Below are positions 60,848-64,000 of a stretch of DNA of 64,000 bases, in pieces. The notes under the pieces were generated by a model. That model ran no database searches. It was not told the origin of the DNA and saw nothing but the letters and a program-made list of their open reading frames with translations. The stretch spans positions 1-64,000 of the forward strand of contig NZ_JPLZ01000004.1 of the NCBI RefSeq assembly GCF_000735135.1. Reading direction: 5' to 3'. The DNA is from Chryseobacterium sp. FH1. GTDB taxonomy: Bacteria; Bacteroidota; Bacteroidia; Flavobacteriales; Weeksellaceae. A program made the position numbers and the translations under genes. Numbering within the stretch: the first letter of the stretch is position 1; each line of letters starts with the position of its first letter.

Positions 60848-62317
60848 CTAGGTGGATTGATTTTTAGAAGCTTCCCGAATAAAAACTGAAGGCGAAATCC
60901 CGGTAATATTTCGAAAAACGGTGGCAAAAGCACTGTGAGATGCAAAGCCACATTCCTCTGCCAAATAACTTATTTTATAATGATGATATTCCTTATGATT
61001 GTAAATTTTCTGACAGATGTAAGCGATTCTCAACTCATTAATGTAAGTATTGAAATTCTTGCCTTTGTATTTATTGATGACTTCGGAAAGATAACTCGTA
61101 TTGGTTTTCAACTGCAAAGCAAGACTTGAGATCGTGAGTTTTGGATTGGTAAATTTTTCCGAATCCTCAAATTTCTTGAGTTTGTCCAACAGATCTTGTT
61201 CTACCGAATTTGGAATCTGGAGCGTTACTTCTTTGGGTGTCTTCTCCAGAGATTCCGGCAACCTGCTTTTTTCCTGGTTATCAGATTCTAATTTATTTAT
61301 GATATTCTCAAAAACCTTTCTTTCCTTTTTTCTACGATATAGCAAATAAATAATCGCTCCAGCCAGAAACAAAACAAAGATAATTGCTATGACAACAACG
61401 CTCTTTTTAGAACTATCTGCGTACGTAATAGCTTCCTTGTAATCTTTCTGCTCTGCATCGATGGCAGAAGAGATCGCCTGCATTTCCTTTTCCTTGGTTG
61501 ACTTGTTCAGCTTGATATATGCCTCATTGTAGAAAGAATATTGAGATTGGTCGTCCAAAAATTTATAATTCTGCGAAAGATTATAATAAATATCAGAAAG
61601 AAGACGCTTGTCCAGATTATTTTTATGTTTCAAGACAACCTTCAAAGTATCAATTGCCCTTTGATATTCTTTTCTGTCAGAGTAAACTTGAGACAACGAA
61701 TTATATATAAAATGGTCAAGCTCTTTGTTATAATTATTTTTAATAGCCAAAGCCTTTTTCAGATAGATCTCTGCAGAATCATTTTTCAGATAATGATAGG
61801 AGTTTCCGATATTGTACAAAGAGCGTCTGTGGTTGTAAACAGCCTGATTATCTGGATTTTTCACCAACTCAATTTCGTGTAGAGATTTTTTGTAATATTC
61901 GTTAGCTTTTTGATAGTTTTCTTCGTCAAAATCGATATTTCCGATTTCCAGATAAGAGAGTGTTTTTAGAGATCTTTTCTTATCACTTTCTGGCAGTTTA
62001 TTAATTTGTTTGACGGCATTGTCCAGATAGAATTTGGCTTTATCATTTAAATTGAGTTGCACATATTGGTGAGCGATGGATCCATTCATCCTCGCAATCA
62101 GTTCATAATCGTCGGTTTTCTCTGCATATTCTTTGGCTTTGAAAAGCAGTTCGGTCGATTTTTTCAGGTCATTATTTTTGAAATAGGAAACCGCCGAAGA
62201 AGCCAATTCCTCACTTTTCTTTTTATTGTAAGCATCATCATTGGACAAAATATTTTGCCCGGATACTAGACTTACAATCAAAAAACAAAAGAAAAAAAAT
62301 TTGTTGAACATCTTCAT
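60848..62317 (-). CDS. TPR-repeat membrane regulator with AraC-type DNA-binding domain
   Basis: A 489-residue one-component regulator. Signal peptide about 1-20 (LIVSLVSG), TPR-like helical repeats about 35-290 in the periplasm, one membrane helix at 306-327, a short coiled linker, and an AraC helix-turn-helix pair at about 385-489 (LTISSLALQLKTNTSYLSEV, then KISYLAEECGFASHSAFATV and FRNITGISPSVFIREA). It has the same plan as the LuxR-type TPR protein at 6631 but a different DNA-binding domain. Ligand and targets unknown. It lies between a T9SS protein and gpmI, all on the minus strand. Confidence 0.88.
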   Translation of the reverse strand: MKMFNKFFFFCFLIVSLVSGQNILSNDDAYNKKKSEELASSAVSYFKNNDLKKSTELLFKAKEYAEKTDDYELIARMNGSIAHQYVQLNLNDKAKFYLDNAVKQINKLPESDKKRSLKTLSYLEIGNIDFDEENYQKANEYYKKSLHEIELVKNPDNQAVYNHRRSLYNIGNSYHYLKNDSAEIYLKKALAIKNNYNKELDHFIYNSLSQVYSDRKEYQRAIDTLKVVLKHKNNLDKRLLSDIYYNLSQNYKFLDDQSQYSFYNEAYIKLNKSTKEKEMQAISSAIDAEQKDYKEAITYADSSKKSVVVIAIIFVLFLAGAIIYLLYRRKKERKVFENIINKLESDNQEKSRLPESLEKTPKEVTLQIPNSVEQDLLDKLKKFEDSEKFTNPKLTISSLALQLKTNTSYLSEVINKYKGKNFNTYINELRIAYICQKIYNHKEYHHYKISYLAEECGFASHSAFATVFRNITGISPSVFIREASKNQST

Positions 62318-62329
62318 TTTATGAATTCA

Positions 62330-62337
62330 CGAAACTA
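62330..62337 (-). promoter_or_regulatory. possible -7 box of the AraC/TPR regulator
   Basis: Minus-strand TAGTTTCG, one mismatch from TAnnTTTG, 12 nt before the ATG at 62317. Confidence 0.4.
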
Positions 62338-62346
62338 ATTTACATC

Positions 62347-62373
62347 AAAAAAGCCGGCTGTAAAAACCGACTT
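62347..62373 (-). terminator. terminator of gpmI
   Basis: On the minus strand AAGTCGG pairs with CCGGCTT (one wobble) and is followed by TTTT. It lies about 55 bp past the gpmI stop. Confidence 0.72.
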
Positions 62374-62427
62374 TCTATTTTAAATTTTCTTTGCCAACCC
62401 TACCGGGAGGAAAAGTTATATTTTATT

Positions 62428-63954
62428 TTAATTGGCTAGAACATTTCCTGTCATCTCTTCTGGAATATCTACGCCCATCACTTTCAAAATGGTTGGTGCA
62501 ACGTCGCCCAATTTTCCTGGTGTTAAATTCCAGGTATGTTCTTTGTCCATCACGATGAACGGAACCAAGTTGGTAGAGTGTTGCGTGTTTGGAGAACCAT
62601 CTGGATTGATCATCACATCCGAGTTTCCGTGGTCTGCCAAAATGAAAACCGCATAACCATTGTCGTAAGCCGTAGTTGCCACTTTTTGGATGCATTCGTC
62701 CACAACTTCCGCTGCTTTGACCGCCGCAGAGAAAACGCCTGTGTGACCTACCATATCTGTGTTTGCAAAATTAAGAACAACAAAGTCTGCCGTTCCGTTT
62801 TCCAATTCTGGAACGATGGAATTGGTAATATCGTAAGCGGACATTTCCGGTTTCAAATCGTAGGTAGCCACGTCTTTCGGACTTGGGCAAAGCAATCTTC
62901 GCTCTTGAACAAATTCTGCCTCGCGGCCGCCTGAGAAGAAAAACGTCACGTGTGGATATTTTTCTGTTTCGGCAATTCTGATTTGGGATTTACCAGCAGA
63001 TTCCAACACTTCGCCCATTGTTTTTTGAAGAACGTTCTCATCGAAAACAACTTTTACATTTTGGAAGGATTTATCGTAGTTCGTCAAAGTCACATAATAC
63101 AGATCCAGCTTTTTCATTCCATATTCTGGGAAATCGTGTTGCGTCAAAACTTCTGTGATCTCGCGACCTCTGTCTGTACGGAAATTGAAGGAAATCACAA
63201 CATCGTGGTCTTCGATCTTGCCAATCGGGAAATGGTTTTGAATCGCTACAATCGGCTGGATAAACTCATCCGTCACATCTTCATTATAAGAATCCTGAAT
63301 CGACTGTACAAAATCTTTAGATTCTTTCCCAACGCCGTTTACCATCAGGTCATAAGCCAACTTCACGCGCTCCCAACGTCTGTCTCTGTCCATCGCGTAG
63401 TAGCGACCAATCAAAGAAGCCAGTTTTCCAGTGCTTGCATTCATATGCGCCAAAAGTTCCTCGATGAAGCCTTTTCCAGATTTCGGGTCGCAATCTCTAC
63501 CGTCTGTGAAAGCGTGAACGAAGACATTTTTATCCAATCCAAACTCGTGAGCGGCGGTCAATAAACCTTTCAAGTGATTGATATGGGAATGCACGCCACC
63601 GTTGGAAACCAAACCGATGAAATGTACTTTTTTGTTGTTTGCTCTTGCGTATTCGAAAGCTTCTTGGATGACGTGCTCTCTGCCGAGACTTCCCGTTTCC
63701 ACCGCCATATTCAGTCTTACCAGATTTTGGTAAACGACTCTACCAGCGCCAAGATTCATATGTCCAACTTCGGAGTTTCCCATTTGTCCAGCGGGAAGAC
63801 CAACGGCCAAACCACTTGCTTCTAGGGTTGTGCTTGGAAAAGTTTGAAGGGCGTAATCTATAAAAGGTGTTTTGGCTTGTTTGAGAGCGGAAACTTCGTC
63901 ATTAAGACCGATTCCCCAGCCGTCTAATATTGCAAGGATTGCTTTTTTTGACAT
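62428..63954 (-). CDS. gpmI: 2,3-bisphosphoglycerate-independent phosphoglycerate mutase
   Basis: Interconverts 3- and 2-phosphoglycerate in glycolysis, with two manganese ions and a phosphoserine intermediate. The 508-residue protein starts MSKKAILAILDGWGIG with metal ligand Asp11, and the catalytic Ser61 is in MGNSEVGHMNLGAGR. The late metal-binding motif is FVVLNFANTDMVGHTG plus ILADHGNSD. Full length. It has a consensus -7 box and a terminator and stands alone. Confidence 0.98.
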   Translation of the reverse strand: MSKKAILAILDGWGIGLNDEVSALKQAKTPFIDYALQTFPSTTLEASGLAVGLPAGQMGNSEVGHMNLGAGRVVYQNLVRLNMAVETGSLGREHVIQEAFEYARANNKKVHFIGLVSNGGVHSHINHLKGLLTAAHEFGLDKNVFVHAFTDGRDCDPKSGKGFIEELLAHMNASTGKLASLIGRYYAMDRDRRWERVKLAYDLMVNGVGKESKDFVQSIQDSYNEDVTDEFIQPIVAIQNHFPIGKIEDHDVVISFNFRTDRGREITEVLTQHDFPEYGMKKLDLYYVTLTNYDKSFQNVKVVFDENVLQKTMGEVLESAGKSQIRIAETEKYPHVTFFFSGGREAEFVQERRLLCPSPKDVATYDLKPEMSAYDITNSIVPELENGTADFVVLNFANTDMVGHTGVFSAAVKAAEVVDECIQKVATTAYDNGYAVFILADHGNSDVMINPDGSPNTQHSTNLVPFIVMDKEHTWNLTPGKLGDVAPTILKVMGVDIPEEMTGNVLAN

Positions 63955-63977
63955 TTTGATTTCTTATTTTGTTTATA

Positions 63978-63985
63978 CAAATTTA
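63978..63985 (-). promoter_or_regulatory. -7 box of gpmI
   Basis: Minus-strand TAAATTTG, full TAnnTTTG match, 23 nt before the ATG at 63954. Its -33 element would lie beyond the right edge of the window or at it. Confidence 0.6.
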
Positions 63986-64000
63986 CGAAATGGAATGGGG

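Noticed and set aside
1-64000. tRNA, rRNA, known riboswitches, prophage and insertion sequences
   Set aside because: I looked in all gaps and found no cloverleaf, conserved rRNA block, transposase, or recognisable riboswitch core; a covariance-model scan would be needed to exclude small RNAs.

Overview
The window looks like chromosomal DNA from a member of the Bacteroidota, class Flavobacteriia, most likely a Chryseobacterium/Epilithonimonas-type Weeksellaceae. The signs are low GC, almost no Shine-Dalgarno sequences, many promoters with the Bacteroidota -7 box TAnnTTTG, SusC/SusD outer-membrane systems, a type IX secretion sorting domain, and TPR-plus-membrane-helix regulators. I see no rRNA, tRNA, CRISPR array, prophage or insertion sequence. 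The species call is inference.

Layout. 0.2-8.3 kb: housekeeping genes (rlmF with a small cytochrome c, dusB, an M1 peptidase, a membrane-anchored glutamate-synthase-domain protein, a TPR/LuxR-like regulator). 8.4-13.3 kb: guaA with a Tam-like methyltransferase, purD, and a pirin gene broken by one in-frame stop. 13.4-23.8 kb: branched-chain amino acid cluster on the minus strand, ilvE-ilvD-ilvB-ilvN-ilvC-ABC-ilvA. In front of ilvE is an 18-residue leader peptide with ten consecutive Ile/Leu/Val codons, followed by mutually exclusive antiterminator and terminator hairpins, i.e. a classical ribosome-mediated attenuator. 24.1-38.4 kb: a complete starch/maltodextrin utilisation locus read susC-susD-susE-susF-GH97-BASS transporter-GH13-NTF2-like-MFS disaccharide transporter. 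38.8-41.9 kb: metG and a DUF4349 lipoprotein. 42-47.4 kb: AraC regulator, TolC, EmrA-like and EmrB-like tripartite pump. 47.7 kb: AIM24 protein. 48.5-54.4 kb: RND pump AcrA-AcrB-OMF. 54.9-64 kb: two small membrane proteins (one apparently frameshifted), methyltransferase, map, HAD phosphatase, acyl-ACP desaturase, a T9SS-secreted protein, an AraC/TPR regulator and gpmI.

How genes work together. The starch locus supplies surface binding (SusD/E/F), TonB-dependent uptake (SusC), periplasmic hydrolysis (GH13, GH97) and inner-membrane import (MFS); three of its units share a leader motif. The ilv cluster holds the Ile/Val pathway from threonine/pyruvate to the final transamination. The two efflux operons carry the same 16-bp palindrome (TCAAACA-2 nt-TGTTTGA) upstream, suggesting a shared repressor not encoded in the window.

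The intergenic DNA is unusually rich in dispersed palindromic repeats. The most striking is a family of six 80-140-nt elements, each lying just downstream of a minus-strand gene and all in the same orientation relative to that gene. Heptamer tandem repeats, TTC-loop hairpin arrays and several 60-150-nt inverted repeats occupy most other gaps.
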